Source: DATFLK01 sp035267815 | GTDB taxonomy: Bacteria; Pseudomonadota; Zetaproteobacteria; Mariprofundales; Mariprofundaceae | Direction: 5' to 3' | DNA: 20,248 nucleotides | Assembly (NCBI GenBank): GCA_035267815.1 | Contig: DATFLK010000040.1 | Location: 1-20,248 of the forward strand | Shown here: piece by piece, positions 1-8,468 of the stretch | How positions within the stretch are numbered: the stretch's first letter is position 1 | How the letters are laid out: each line of letters begins with the position of its first letter | Translations under genes and position numbers: made by a program | The notes under the pieces: model-generated | The model's input: only the letters and a program-made list of their open reading frames with translations | Database searches by the model: none | What the model was told of the DNA's origin: nothing

Positions 1-1004
1 CCGGTGATCAGGCAGCCGCCTGAGATCAGCGAATCGAGTGCCTGACCGCGCCGGTCGTCGTCGTCGAAGGCGAACTTGGCCGGCGGCAGCTGCTCCTGAT
101 GGGTCCAGATTGGCCAGTCCTGATCGTAGAGATCCAGATCCGGCCGAATGGTGGCCAGGTCGATGTTGGCCTCCCAGTAGGCGTCTACCGTACCGACATC
201 ACGCCAGTAGCCCGGCGCGCCGGTATTGGCGTTCATGAAGCGGAAGGCGAAGACCCGGGCGTGGTTGGCGATCGCCTTGGGAATGATGTTCTTGCCGAAA
301 TCGTGGCTCGAGGAGTCGTCCTTGCTGTCGGTGGCCAACTGGTTGCGCAGGAACTCGGTGGAGAAGACGTAGATGCCCATTGAGGCCAGCGCGCGGTTGT
401 GCATGCCGGAGATCGGTTTCGGCTCCTCAGGCTTCTCGGCGAACTCCCGGATGTGACCATCCTGATCAACCGACATGACGCCGAAGGCCGAGGCCTCCTC
501 GATGGGAACGGGGATGCAGCCGACGGTGATGTCGGCATTGCTGGCGACATGGGCGGCGATCATCTTGCCGTAGTCCATCTTGTAGATGTGATCGCCAGCC
601 AGCACCAGTACGTAGGTCGGGTTGTGGCGGCGAACGATGTCCATATTCTGGTAGATCGCGTCGGCCGTGCCGGCATACCACCCCTCGCCCATGCGCTGCT
701 GGGCCGAGAGCACCTCGATGAACTCGCCGAACTGACCGGAGAGGAAGCTCCAGCCGCGCTGCAGGTGACGCTGCAGGGAGTGCGACTTGTACTGCGTGGC
801 CACCGCAATGCGGCGCACGCCGGAGTTGATACAGTTGGACAGGGGGAAATCGATAATGCGGAACTTGCCGCCGAAGGGAACGGCCGGTTTGGCGCGCCAG
901 TCGGTCAGCGCTTTCAGGCGGGATCCCTTGCCGCCAGCCAGTACGACCGCAAGGGTTTCACTGGTCAGTTTACTAATGTGGCGTTGCATCTCCATGCCCT
1001 GCAC
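1..1004 (-). CDS. glgC: Glucose-1-phosphate adenylyltransferase, C-terminus cut by window edge
   Basis: Makes ADP-glucose from ATP and glucose-1-phosphate, the committed step of bacterial glycogen synthesis in the cytosol. Reading the minus strand gives 334 open residues running off the left edge. Visible are the nucleotidyltransferase loop AGGKGSRL (residues 23-30), the FPLSNC segment (53-58), GWYAGTADAI (108-117), the LAGDHIYKMDY region (135-145), EKPEEP near 190, and GYWRDVGTVDAYWEAN (265-280), all typical of GlgC. The E. coli enzyme is 431 residues, so roughly the last 90-100 (the beta-helix allosteric domain) are missing here. I chose the GTG at 1004: AGGAGG (1020-1015) lies 10 nt upstream, whereas the in-frame ATGs at 995 and 989 are too far from it. 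It diverges from pgm-glgB, which fits one glycogen locus; glgA is not in the window. The family and function are secure; the exact start is less so. Confidence 0.95.
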   Translation of the reverse strand, partial: MQGMEMQRHISKLTSETLAVVLAGGKGSRLKALTDWRAKPAVPFGGKFRIIDFPLSNCINSGVRRIAVATQYKSHSLQRHLQRGWSFLSGQFGEFIEVLSAQQRMGEGWYAGTADAIYQNMDIVRRHNPTYVLVLAGDHIYKMDYGKMIAAHVASNADITVGCIPVPIEEASAFGVMSVDQDGHIREFAEKPEEPKPISGMHNRALASMGIYVFSTEFLRNQLATDSKDDSSSHDFGKNIIPKAIANHARVFAFRFMNANTGAPGYWRDVGTVDAYWEANIDLATIRPDLDLYDQDWPIWTHQEQLPPAKFAFDDDDRRGQALDSLISGGCLIT

Positions 1005-1034
1005 GATTTGTTAGCCTCCTGCCCCGCTTCCCAG

Positions 1035-1063
1035 AAAATAGCAGACCCGGACACATGTAGCCA
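1035..1063 (-). promoter_or_regulatory. Candidate glgC promoter
   Basis: On the minus strand, TATTTT (1040-1035) is preceded by TGC, giving an extended -10 element. A weak -35-like TGGCTA (1063-1058) lies 17 bp upstream and matches the consensus at 3 of 6 positions. Transcription from about 1028 would leave a leader of about 24 nt containing the AGGAGG site. This is by eye only, and the -35 is poor. Confidence 0.35.
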
Positions 1064-1119
1064 CGGCAGCATGGCTTGTGTCAACGTGCGTGTGCTACCC
1101 TGCAACCAGAGGAGTCGCC

Positions 1120-2751
1120 ATGCAGATACGCACCGTGGATTCACATCCCTTCGACGATCAGAGACCGGGCACATCGGGGCTGCGCAAGCGGGTGTCGCGT
1201 TTCAAGACGCCGCACTACCTGGAGAACTTCGTGCAGTCCGTCTTCGATGCCGTGGGTGGTTTCGACGGGAAGACGATCGTGCTCGGTGGCGATGGTCGCT
1301 ACTACAATCGTCCGGCGATCCAGACCATTCTCAGGATGTCGGCGGCCAACGGGGTGGGACGGGTGCTGGTCGGGCAGGGCGGCATTCTCTCGACCCCGGC
1401 TGTCTCCTGCATCATCCGCAAGACCGGCGCCTACGGCGGTATTATCCTCTCGGCCAGCCACAACCCCGGCGGTCCGGAGGGTGATTTCGGCATCAAGTAC
1501 AACGTGACCAATGGCGGCCCCGCACCGGAGGAGGTGACCGAGGCGATCTATGCCCGCAGTCGCGAGATCGACCGCTACCGGACCGTCGAAGCCGACGAGA
1601 TTCCGCTCGATGTCTGCGGCAGCCACGAGATGGGCGGGATGCGGGTCGAGGTCATCGATTCGGTGGCCGACTACGCCGAACTGATGGCGGATCTGTTTGA
1701 TTTCGATGCCATCGCGGCGCTGTTCGAGAGCGGTTTCACGATGCGCTTTGACGCCATGCATGCGGTCACCGGCCCCTACGCAACGGCGATCCTGGAGCAT
1801 CGTCTAGGGGCGCCGGCTGGCTCGGTGGTCAGCGCCGAGCCGCTGGAGGATTTCGGTGGCGGTCATCCCGATCCCAACCTCACCTACGCGAAGGATCTGG
1901 CCGAGACGATGTTCGGTTCCGATGCGCCGGACTTCGGCGCCGCTTCCGACGGCGACGGCGATCGCAACATGATCCTCGGGCGCGGTTTCTTCGTCACCCC
2001 CAGCGATTCGCTGGCGCTGTTGACGGCGCATGCGCATCGGGTACCGGGCTACCGGCGGGGTCTGACCGGCGTGGCACGCTCGATGCCGACCAGCATGGCG
2101 GTGGACCGGGTGGCCGATAAACTCGGCATCGGCTGCTACGAGACCCCGACCGGGTGGAAGTTCTTCGGCAACCTGCTCGATGCCGGTTATGTCACCCTCT
2201 GCGGGGAGGAGTCCTTCGGTACCGGTTCGAACCACGTACGCGAGAAGGACGGGCTGTGGGCGGTGCTCTTCTGGCTCAACATCCTCGCTGCGGAACGCCG
2301 CTCGGTGGCTGACCTTGTCCGTGCGCACTGGGCGACGTTCGGCCGTAACTTCTACTCCCGGCACGACTACGAGGGGGTCGATACCGAGGCCGCCAATGCC
2401 GTGATGCAGCATCTGCACGACCGGTTCGCCGATTTGCCGGGCACCGAACTGGCGGGAAAAACGGTGCAGAAGGTGGACGACTTCGCCTACGTCGACCCGG
2501 TGGACGGCAGCGAGTGTACGGGGCAGGGTGTTCGCATCCTCTTCGAAGAGGGCTCGCGCATCGTCTTCCGCCTCTCCGGTACCGGCACGAGTGGGGCCAC
2601 CATCCGCATCTATCTGGAGTCTTACGAGCCGGATCCGGCCCGCCACGACCGGGATGCGCAGGTGGCGCTGGCCGGGATGATCGAGGCGGCCAAACGGGTC
2701 TCCCGCATTGCCGAGCTGACGGGGCGCGATGCCCCGACCGTGATTACCTAA
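1120..2751 (+). CDS. pgm: Phosphoglucomutase (alpha-D-glucose phosphate-specific)
   Basis: Interconverts glucose-6-phosphate and glucose-1-phosphate, supplying the GlgC substrate. The 543-residue length fits alpha-PGMs. The phosphoserine loop LSASHNPGG is at 110-118 with Ser113 as the phosphorylated residue. The Mg-binding loop SDGDGDRN lies mid-protein, the sugar-binding loop GEESFGTGSNH further on, and the phosphate-binding loop RLSGTGTSGATIR near the C-terminus; all four active-site loops are intact. An upstream in-frame ATG at 1078 exists, but ATG 1120 has AGAGGAG five bases upstream and starts directly into the family N-terminus (RTVDSHPFDDQRPGTSGLRK). The stop codon overlaps the Shine-Dalgarno site of glgB, so the two are one operon. 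The divergent glgC supports a glycogen role, though the enzyme also serves general sugar-phosphate metabolism. Confidence 0.96.
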   Translation: MQIRTVDSHPFDDQRPGTSGLRKRVSRFKTPHYLENFVQSVFDAVGGFDGKTIVLGGDGRYYNRPAIQTILRMSAANGVGRVLVGQGGILSTPAVSCIIRKTGAYGGIILSASHNPGGPEGDFGIKYNVTNGGPAPEEVTEAIYARSREIDRYRTVEADEIPLDVCGSHEMGGMRVEVIDSVADYAELMADLFDFDAIAALFESGFTMRFDAMHAVTGPYATAILEHRLGAPAGSVVSAEPLEDFGGGHPDPNLTYAKDLAETMFGSDAPDFGAASDGDGDRNMILGRGFFVTPSDSLALLTAHAHRVPGYRRGLTGVARSMPTSMAVDRVADKLGIGCYETPTGWKFFGNLLDAGYVTLCGEESFGTGSNHVREKDGLWAVLFWLNILAAERRSVADLVRAHWATFGRNFYSRHDYEGVDTEAANAVMQHLHDRFADLPGTELAGKTVQKVDDFAYVDPVDGSECTGQGVRILFEEGSRIVFRLSGTGTSGATIRIYLESYEPDPARHDRDAQVALAGMIEAAKRVSRIAELTGRDAPTVIT

Positions 2752-2761
2752 GGATGGTCCA

Positions 2762-4939
2762 TTGAACAGTAGCGATACACTCGAACAGATCGTCGCAGGA
2801 CAAAGTCACGACCCATTCTCCTGGCTCGGGCGTCATGCGCACGACGGCCAGGGGGTGGTGATCCGCGCCTTTCTGCCGCTGGCTGTCCGGGCCTGGGTGC
2901 TGCCCGAGGGGGGCAAGGCCGTACCGATGCAGCGCCTCCACAATGCCGGTGCCTTCGAGGTACACCTGCCGGAGGCTGGCTTCGAGTCCGGTTATCGGCT
3001 GCGCCTCGAGAACGGCGAAGGGCACAGCTGGGAGATCGACGATCCCTACCGTTTTTCAACGCTGCTCTCGGACTACGATCTCTACCTGATCGGCGAGGGA
3101 AACCATTTCGAGAAGTACAAGATCCTCGGCGCACATGTATGCGAACATGAGGGGGTGAGCGGGGTCTCCTTTGCCGTCTGGGCACCGAACGCCCAGCGCG
3201 TCAGCGTGGTCGGCAACTTCAACCACTGGGACGGGCGGGTCCATCCGATGCGGGTGCGCGGCGGTTCCGGCGTCTGGGAGCTGTTCGTACCGGAGCTTTG
3301 CGAGGGGGAGGTCTACAAGTTCGAGATCCGCACGCAGTCCGGTGATATCCTGCTGAAGGTGGATCCTTACGCGCAGCAGATGGAGCTGCGCCCGGCCACC
3401 GCTTGCATCGTGCACGACCCTGGCGACTACCAGTGGCATGACCACGACTGGATGGAGGCACGGCGCACCTACGGGCCGCCGATGGACCGGCCGATCAATA
3501 TCTACGAGGTGCATCTCGGCTCGTGGCGCCGCGGGGAGGGCGGCTACTTGAACTACCGGGAGCTGGCGCACCAGCTGGTCGAGTACTGCCAGTGGATGGG
3601 CTATACGCACATCGAACTGCTGCCGATCACCGAGCATCCCTATGACGCTTCATGGGGCTACCAGACGGTCGGTTATTTCGCCCCGACTAGCCGTTTCGGT
3701 ACGCCGGACGATTTCCGCTATCTGATCGACTACTGCCACGATAACGGCATGGGCGTCTTTCTCGACTGGGTGCCGGCCCATTTCCCCAAGGACAGCCACG
3801 GCCTGGCCCGCTTCGATGGCACGGCGCTCTATGAGCACGAGGATTCGCGTATCGGCGAGCACAAGGAGTGGGGCACCTACATCTTCAATTACGGCCGCAA
3901 CGAGGTGCGGAACTTCCTGATCGCCTCGGCGCTCTTCTGGCTCGATCAATACCATATCGACGGGCTCCGGGTCGATGCGGTCGCCTCGATGCTCTACCTC
4001 GACTACGACCGTGAGGATGGGGAATGGCTCCCCAACCGGTACGGCGGCCGCGAGAATCTGGAGGCGGTCGAGTTTCTGAAGCAGTTCAACCATCTGGTGC
4101 ACGAGCGTTTCCCCGGGGCGGTGACGATGGCCGAGGAGTCCACCTCTTGGGCGATGGTGTCGCGCCCGACCTGGCTCGGCGGGCTCGGCTTCACGATGAA
4201 GTGGAATATGGGCTGGATGAACGACACGCTGCGCTACTTCTCGCAGGACCCGGTGCATCGCAGCTACCACCACAACGTCATCACCTTCTCGCAGGTCTAC
4301 GCTTATACCGAGAATTTCATTTTGCCCTTCTCCCACGATGAGGTGGTGCACGGCAAGGGCTCGATGCCGAACAAGATGCCGGGCGACGACTGGCAGAGGT
4401 TTGCCAACCTGCGTGCGCTCTACGGCTACCAGTACACTCACCCCGGCAAGAAGCTGCAGTTCATGGGCACCGAGTTCGGCCAGTGGGCCGAATGGAAGGA
4501 TTATACCAGCCTCGACTGGGACCAGTCGGGATACATGCCACATCACGGCGTGCAGCTGCTGATGCGCGACCTGAACCATCTGGTCCGCGATATACCGGCG
4601 CTGCACGAGGTCGATTTCGAACAACACGGCTTTCAGTGGATCGACTGCAACGACGCGTCGCAGTCGACGCTGAGCCATATCCGGCGCGATGCGCACGGTG
4701 GCTTCGTCGTCGTGGTGCTGAACCTGACTCCAGTGCCGCGGAAGGGCTTCCGCCTTGGTGTGCCGCAGCCGGGGACCTATCGCGAGATCCTGAACACCGA
4801 TGCAGAGATCTATGGCGGTTCCAACATGGGCAACGCCGGCGAGGTGCAGGCCGAGTCGCTCGCCTGGATGGATCAGCCCCACTCGATCACACTGGTGCTG
4901 CCGGCGCTCTCCTGCCTTATCCTGCGTCCCGTCGGCTGA
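2762..4939 (+). CDS. glgB: 1,4-alpha-glucan (glycogen) branching enzyme
   Basis: Cleaves alpha-1,4 chains and re-attaches them through alpha-1,6 bonds to branch glycogen. At 725 residues it is close to E. coli GlgB (728). An N-terminal beta-sandwich and a CBM48 domain (about 115-220, with VWAPNAQRVSVVGNFNHWDG) precede the GH13 barrel. The GH13 regions are all present: DWVPAHF (335-341), GLRVDAV (401-407) with nucleophile Asp405, AEES with acid/base Glu458, and FSHDEVVHG with His525-Asp526. The numbering coincides with E. coli. The start is TTG at 2762, seven bases after TAAGGA; there is no better ATG before the conserved N-terminus. It lies 10 bp after pgm and is probably translationally linked to it. 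The C-terminal all-beta domain is complete. Confidence 0.96.
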   Translation: MNSSDTLEQIVAGQSHDPFSWLGRHAHDGQGVVIRAFLPLAVRAWVLPEGGKAVPMQRLHNAGAFEVHLPEAGFESGYRLRLENGEGHSWEIDDPYRFSTLLSDYDLYLIGEGNHFEKYKILGAHVCEHEGVSGVSFAVWAPNAQRVSVVGNFNHWDGRVHPMRVRGGSGVWELFVPELCEGEVYKFEIRTQSGDILLKVDPYAQQMELRPATACIVHDPGDYQWHDHDWMEARRTYGPPMDRPINIYEVHLGSWRRGEGGYLNYRELAHQLVEYCQWMGYTHIELLPITEHPYDASWGYQTVGYFAPTSRFGTPDDFRYLIDYCHDNGMGVFLDWVPAHFPKDSHGLARFDGTALYEHEDSRIGEHKEWGTYIFNYGRNEVRNFLIASALFWLDQYHIDGLRVDAVASMLYLDYDREDGEWLPNRYGGRENLEAVEFLKQFNHLVHERFPGAVTMAEESTSWAMVSRPTWLGGLGFTMKWNMGWMNDTLRYFSQDPVHRSYHHNVITFSQVYAYTENFILPFSHDEVVHGKGSMPNKMPGDDWQRFANLRALYGYQYTHPGKKLQFMGTEFGQWAEWKDYTSLDWDQSGYMPHHGVQLLMRDLNHLVRDIPALHEVDFEQHGFQWIDCNDASQSTLSHIRRDAHGGFVVVVLNLTPVPRKGFRLGVPQPGTYREILNTDAEIYGGSNMGNAGEVQAESLAWMDQPHSITLVLPALSCLILRPVG

Positions 4940-4980
4940 CTATATCCCCTTTTCCACAATAATTCAGGGTGTTTCTGGCA

Positions 4981-5024
4981 GCCGTTTGCTGACGAACGGC
5001 CCCGAACAACGTACCGTTGGGGGC
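4981..5024 (+). terminator. Possible hairpins between glgB and clcA
   Basis: The 118-bp gap holds two neighbouring hairpins: GCCGTT (4981-4986) with AACGGC (4995-5000), and GCCCCGAAC (4999-5007) with GTTGGGGGC (5016-5024), which has one G-G mismatch. Neither is followed by a T run, so they may be a weak or Rho-assisted end for glgB, or leader structure for the chloride channel. No clear promoter was seen, only an AT-rich patch near 4940-4975. Confidence 0.3.
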
Positions 5025-5057
5025 TGATATGCAAAGAAAGGGCAGGGACGGATAGAT

Positions 5058-6821
5058 ATGCGTTGGCTCATGCGCCTGCAGCACACCACCCGACTCATCA
5101 TCCTCAGCGTGATTCTCGGTGTCGTCGGGGCGCTCGGCGCCCAGGTCTTCATCTGGCTGCTGCACCTGACGCAGGTGTGGCTGCTCGCCGGTATCAGCGG
5201 CTACCAGTTCATCGACGTCGCAGGAGCCCACAGGATGGGCGCGGCACCGGATGTCCATCTGTGGTACTGGCTGATCCCGGTCGCCACGACGTTGGGCGGG
5301 CTGATCTCCGGGATCCTGGTCTATACCCTGGCGCCGGAGGCCGAAGGGCACGGCACCGATGCCGCGGTCAAGGGGTATCACCGTACCTCGGGCCGTATCC
5401 GCTATCGCATCCCCGTCATCAAGACGATCGCCAGCGCGATCACCATCGGCTCGGGCGGTTCGGCCGGTCGCGAGGGGCCGACCGCGCAGATCGCTGCCGG
5501 TGTTGGCTCGTTCATTGGCGGCGTGCTCAACCTGCCGGACGAGGAGCGGCGCATCCTGCTTCTGGTCGGCATGGCGGCCGGTCTGTCGGCCGTCTTCAAG
5601 AGTCCGCTCGGCACGGCGCTATTCGCCGTCGAGATCCTCTACTCGACGATGGCCTTCGAGGGGCGCTACTTGACCTATACGCTGGTCGCCTCGGCCGTCT
5701 CTTACGCGATCACCGGCCTGTTCGATGGCTGGTCGCCGCTGTTCGTGCTGCCGCACGATGTCAGCTTCGGCGCGCCGGTCGATCTGATCTGGTTCGTGGT
5801 GCTGGCGGCGCTTGCCGGCGGGCTCGGGGCGCTTCTGCCGGCCGCCTTCTACTGGACCCGCGATGCCTTCCAGGCGTTGAAGATTCCCAACGTGCTCAAG
5901 CCGGCCCTTGGCGGGCTTGGCATGGGACTGCTCGGCCTGATGGTGCCGCCGCTGCTGGGCGGCGGCTACGGCTACATCCAGTTCGCGCTTCAGGGCGGCA
6001 GCGGTATCGCCATCTGGGTGTTGCTGTTGCTGTCGGTGGGCAAGATCGTGGCGCTGTCACTGACTGTCGGCTCCGGCGGTTCCGGCGGTGTCTTTGCACC
6101 AAGTCTCTATGTCGGTGCCATGCTAGGGGCCGCCTTTGCCATGATCCTGCATACGATGAACATCACCGGCATCCCGACGACGGCGCTTGCCGTGGTCGGC
6201 ATGGCGGCACTTTTTGCCGGGGCCGCGCGGGTGCCAATCGCCTCACTGGTGATGGTGGCGGAGATGACCGGCGGCTATCACCTGATCATGCCGACCATGC
6301 TGGCCGTGTCGGTGAGCTATCTGGTGCAGATGGCGCTGACCCGTAACGCCAAGTACCCGACGCTCTACGAGGCGCAGGAGCTGACCCCCGTCGAGAGTCC
6401 GGCCAATACCGAGATGTTTTCCAAGATTATCGCCGATTTTCTGCGCCAACACCGCGTGCAGCTGGACGGCGGGACAATCAATCGTCACCTGACGATCGCG
6501 CTGGCCAACGGTGAGGGGATTCCGCTGTCACGTGGTCACGAACAGCTCTACTGTGTCGAGCTGGAACCCGGAAGTGACGCCGCCGGACAGGAGGTGCGCC
6601 AGGTGGCGTGCGACGACGTGGTCATTGTCGGTGTGCTGCGCGGCGAGAGCGAGATCGTGCCGGGAGCGGGCACCGTGCTGCAGATCGGCGACGAGCTTCT
6701 GATAGCCGCCACACCGGCTTCGTTGGAGCAGTTCCGTCAGCGCATCGCCCCGCCCGAGATGGCCGGCGACGAGGCGATCGAGGAGTGGGAGAAATGGGAG
6801 GAGTCGCAGGCCACGCCCTGA
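5058..6821 (+). CDS. clcA: CLC-family chloride channel or Cl-/H+ antiporter with C-terminal TrkA-C-like domain
   Basis: An inner-membrane anion transporter of 587 residues. Residues about 12-430 are hydrophobic helices with the CLC signatures: EGHGTDAAV (97-104) in place of GSGIP, GSGGSAGREGPTAQ (131-144) with the gating glutamate Glu139, and GSGGSGGVFAP (338-348) as the GxFxP motif. The glutamate in FAVEILY (about 192) is near where antiporters have the internal proton glutamate, but I cannot align it reliably. After the membrane part there is a soluble tail; residues about 488-562 resemble a TrkA-C/RCK-C ligand-binding domain rather than the CBS pair common in CLCs. The C-terminus is Glu/Trp-rich. 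The start ATG has GGGACGGATAG upstream. It stands alone between the glycogen operon and the ectoine genes; a part in osmotic or acid homeostasis is inference. The exact CLC subtype is uncertain. Confidence 0.92.
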   Translation: MRWLMRLQHTTRLIILSVILGVVGALGAQVFIWLLHLTQVWLLAGISGYQFIDVAGAHRMGAAPDVHLWYWLIPVATTLGGLISGILVYTLAPEAEGHGTDAAVKGYHRTSGRIRYRIPVIKTIASAITIGSGGSAGREGPTAQIAAGVGSFIGGVLNLPDEERRILLLVGMAAGLSAVFKSPLGTALFAVEILYSTMAFEGRYLTYTLVASAVSYAITGLFDGWSPLFVLPHDVSFGAPVDLIWFVVLAALAGGLGALLPAAFYWTRDAFQALKIPNVLKPALGGLGMGLLGLMVPPLLGGGYGYIQFALQGGSGIAIWVLLLLSVGKIVALSLTVGSGGSGGVFAPSLYVGAMLGAAFAMILHTMNITGIPTTALAVVGMAALFAGAARVPIASLVMVAEMTGGYHLIMPTMLAVSVSYLVQMALTRNAKYPTLYEAQELTPVESPANTEMFSKIIADFLRQHRVQLDGGTINRHLTIALANGEGIPLSRGHEQLYCVELEPGSDAAGQEVRQVACDDVVIVGVLRGESEIVPGAGTVLQIGDELLIAATPASLEQFRQRIAPPEMAGDEAIEEWEKWEESQATP

Positions 6822-6849
6822 GGCCGCCCGTGGGCGTATTGTCGCAATA

Positions 6850-6868
6850 ACCCTTCAAGTCGAAGGGT
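6850..6868 (+). terminator. Hairpin after clcA
   Basis: A perfect 7-bp stem, ACCCTTC (6850-6856) and GAAGGGT (6862-6868), with loop AAGTC, lies 28 bp after the channel gene. It has no T tract, only a pyrimidine-rich stretch further down, so termination would be weak or Rho-assisted. Confidence 0.35.
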
Positions 6869-6930
6869 GTCATCCCGATCCCTGTTTCTGCTATATCACT
6901 AGTACGTGACATCGGAAAGGGAGGGACTGT

Positions 6931-7104
6931 ATGGACAATGAAGAACCTTATGATCCCCCCAGACTGCGAGATTGCCTCGAAAGCGAAGCCCGGCGACGCC
7001 GCGAGGCCGAAGCGAGGGTAAGGCAACTGCTCCAAAGGGGAACGCATCCGCGACAGATCCGTGACGATGACAAACCACCCGCCGACCAGGAGGATCCGGA
7101 CTGA
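6931..7104 (+). CDS. Small hydrophilic protein of unknown function
   Basis: A 57-residue ORF starting MDNEEPYDPPRLRDCLE and ending PADQEDPD. It has an acidic N-terminus, a strongly charged Arg/Glu-rich centre (RRRREAEARVRQLLQRG) likely to be helical, and an acidic tail. AAAGGGAGGG lies just upstream of the ATG at suitable spacing, the best argument that it is translated. It sits alone between clcA and the ectoine operon, about 185 bp before the amidohydrolase. No family was recognised. A regulator-like or nucleic-acid-contacting role is conceivable from charge but unsupported; it could also be a chance ORF. Confidence 0.45.
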   Translation: MDNEEPYDPPRLRDCLESEARRRREAEARVRQLLQRGTHPRQIRDDDKPPADQEDPD

Positions 7105-7170
7105 CGCATCCCGATACCGAGAGGCTCTTGTCATCACGGCGAAGAGGGGCGTAGGTTCGACGCCGCCCTG

Positions 7171-7185
7171 AGCGGTACGACCGCT
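7171..7185. promoter_or_regulatory. Inverted repeat upstream of the ectoine-degradation genes
   Basis: A perfect inverted repeat, AGCGGT-ACG-ACCGCT, sits about 60 bp before the leader ORF and 105 bp before the amidohydrolase start. Its size suits a dimeric regulator, but no regulator gene is in the window and no promoter elements were convincing here. Known ectoine regulators (EnuR, MocR type) have not been tied to this sequence. Confidence 0.25.
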
Positions 7186-7242
7186 TTAAGGGTGCGATGA
7201 GAACGGCACGGGCCGGCGACCGGTTCGGAAAGAGGAGATACC

Positions 7243-7293
7243 TTGCCACATGCCCACGAGTTTGCCGTAACACGGTACGTAAGCGCCACATGA
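7243..7293 (+). CDS. Possible 16-residue leader peptide coupled to the amidohydrolase
   Basis: AGAGGAG (7231-7237) is followed five bases later by TTG (7243), which opens a 16-codon frame (MPHAHEFAVTRYVSAT). Its TGA overlaps the ATG of the amidohydrolase as ATGA (7290-7293). The amidohydrolase ATG has no good Shine-Dalgarno site of its own, so this mini-ORF may deliver ribosomes to it. The alternative is that the ribosome site is unused or that a sequencing shift hides a longer N-terminus. Confidence 0.3.
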   Translation: MPHAHEFAVTRYVSAT

Positions 7294-8450
7294 GCCTGGA
7301 CTGGCAGACACATCTCGACGAGGTCTGCCATGTGCGCCGCTGGCTGCATCAGCATCCCGAACTGACCTGGCAGGAGCGCGAGACCGCGCGCTATGTCCGC
7401 CAACAACTGACCGAATGGCAGATCGACTGGCGCCCCTGCGCCGAGCACGGCTGTGTCGCCACGCTGGCGACGGAGACTACGGGGGAGCATATTGCCTTCC
7501 GCAGCGATATGGACGCACTGCCCATCCGGGAGCTTTCGACCCACGTTCCTGCCTCGGAAACACCAGGCGTGATGCATGCCTGCGGTCACGACGGCCACAT
7601 GGCCACGCTGCTCGGCACTGCGAAGTGGCTTAAGGCGCACGAATCAAGTCTGTCCGGCCCTGTTACACTGCTGTTCCAGCCCGCCGAGGAAGGCGGTCAC
7701 GGCGCCAGGCGGATGATCGAGGATGGTGCGCTGGAAGGGATCGACTGCATCTACGGCTGGCATAACTGGCCCGCCCTGCCGTTCGGCACGGCGCTCTGTC
7801 CGGACGGGCCGGTGATGTCCGGCAACGGCACCTTCCATATCCGCCTGCTCGGCAAGGGCGGTCATGCCTCGCAGCCCGACAACACGTGCGACCCGGTGCT
7901 GGCCGCCGCCGCGCTGACCCTCAATCTGCAGCAGATCGTCAGCCGTCGTCTTCCGCCTCAGGCGGCCGCGGTGGTCAGTGTCACCTCGATCGATGCGAAG
8001 AACCAGGTGACGGTGACCCCGGACAGCGTCTATCTCGAGGGAAGCATTCGCCTGTCCGAGCCGCAGTGGCGCGAGCCGATCAATGCGGCGATCCGCTCCA
8101 TCGCCGAAGCAACCGCCGCGGCCTACGGGGTGGCGGCGGAGGTGGAGCTTCGCCCCCGTTACGGGGCGACGATCAACCATGCCGGACCGGCCGGCCGTTA
8201 CCGGGCAGCGCTACTGGCGGAGCTCGGTGAGGGGTCGGATCGCGCCGATTTAAGGCTGCCGCTGATGGCCTCGGAGGATTTCAGCTATTATCTGAATGAG
8301 ATTCCGGGGGCGTTCGCCATCGTCGGCATGGCCGAGGAGGGCGATTTTTCCGAGCCTTGCCATAGCCCCGAATACCGCTTCAATGACAGGGTGATCGGAC
8401 AGGTCATGCGCGTCTTCTGCCGATTGGCTGGCGCGCCCGTCAACGACTGA
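7290..8450 (+). CDS. doeB2: M20D amidohydrolase, probable N-acetyl-diaminobutyrate deacetylase (DoeB2-like)
   Basis: A zinc-type amidohydrolase of 386 residues, same family as hippurate hydrolases and IAA-amino acid hydrolases. Metal-site motifs are present: MHACGHDGH (95-103; Cys98, His100), QPAEEGGHGA (130-139; Glu133-Glu134), YGWHNWP (155-161; His158), the lid-domain GKGGHASQP, and a C-terminal CHSPEYRFND histidine. The role is assigned from context: it lies 18 bp before an EctB/DoeD transaminase and in an operon with DoeA, whose product N-acetyl-2,4-diaminobutyrate needs deacetylation. The usual DoeB belongs to a different (AstE/AspA-like) family and is absent here. ATG 7290 starts at the usual family N-terminus; an upstream in-frame ATG at 7197 adds 31 unlike residues. 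M20D membership is sure; the substrate is inferred. Confidence 0.85.
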   Translation: MSLDWQTHLDEVCHVRRWLHQHPELTWQERETARYVRQQLTEWQIDWRPCAEHGCVATLATETTGEHIAFRSDMDALPIRELSTHVPASETPGVMHACGHDGHMATLLGTAKWLKAHESSLSGPVTLLFQPAEEGGHGARRMIEDGALEGIDCIYGWHNWPALPFGTALCPDGPVMSGNGTFHIRLLGKGGHASQPDNTCDPVLAAAALTLNLQQIVSRRLPPQAAAVVSVTSIDAKNQVTVTPDSVYLEGSIRLSEPQWREPINAAIRSIAEATAAAYGVAAEVELRPRYGATINHAGPAGRYRAALLAELGEGSDRADLRLPLMASEDFSYYLNEIPGAFAIVGMAEEGDFSEPCHSPEYRFNDRVIGQVMRVFCRLAGAPVND

Positions 8451-8468
8451 AAAGGAGGATAGTGAACA

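Noticed and set aside
1073..1101. Promoter for pgm (TTGTGT and TGCTACCCT)
   Set aside because: The spacing is only 14 bp and both elements are weak, so it is not listed as a feature.
1804..2646. Minus-strand open frame opposite pgm
   Set aside because: Antisense shadow of a secure gene with no recognisable family.
3650..4882. Long minus-strand open frame of 410 codons opposite glgB
   Set aside because: It is a mirror of a high-GC coding region: no ribosome site, His/Val-rich unnatural composition, and glgB is certain.
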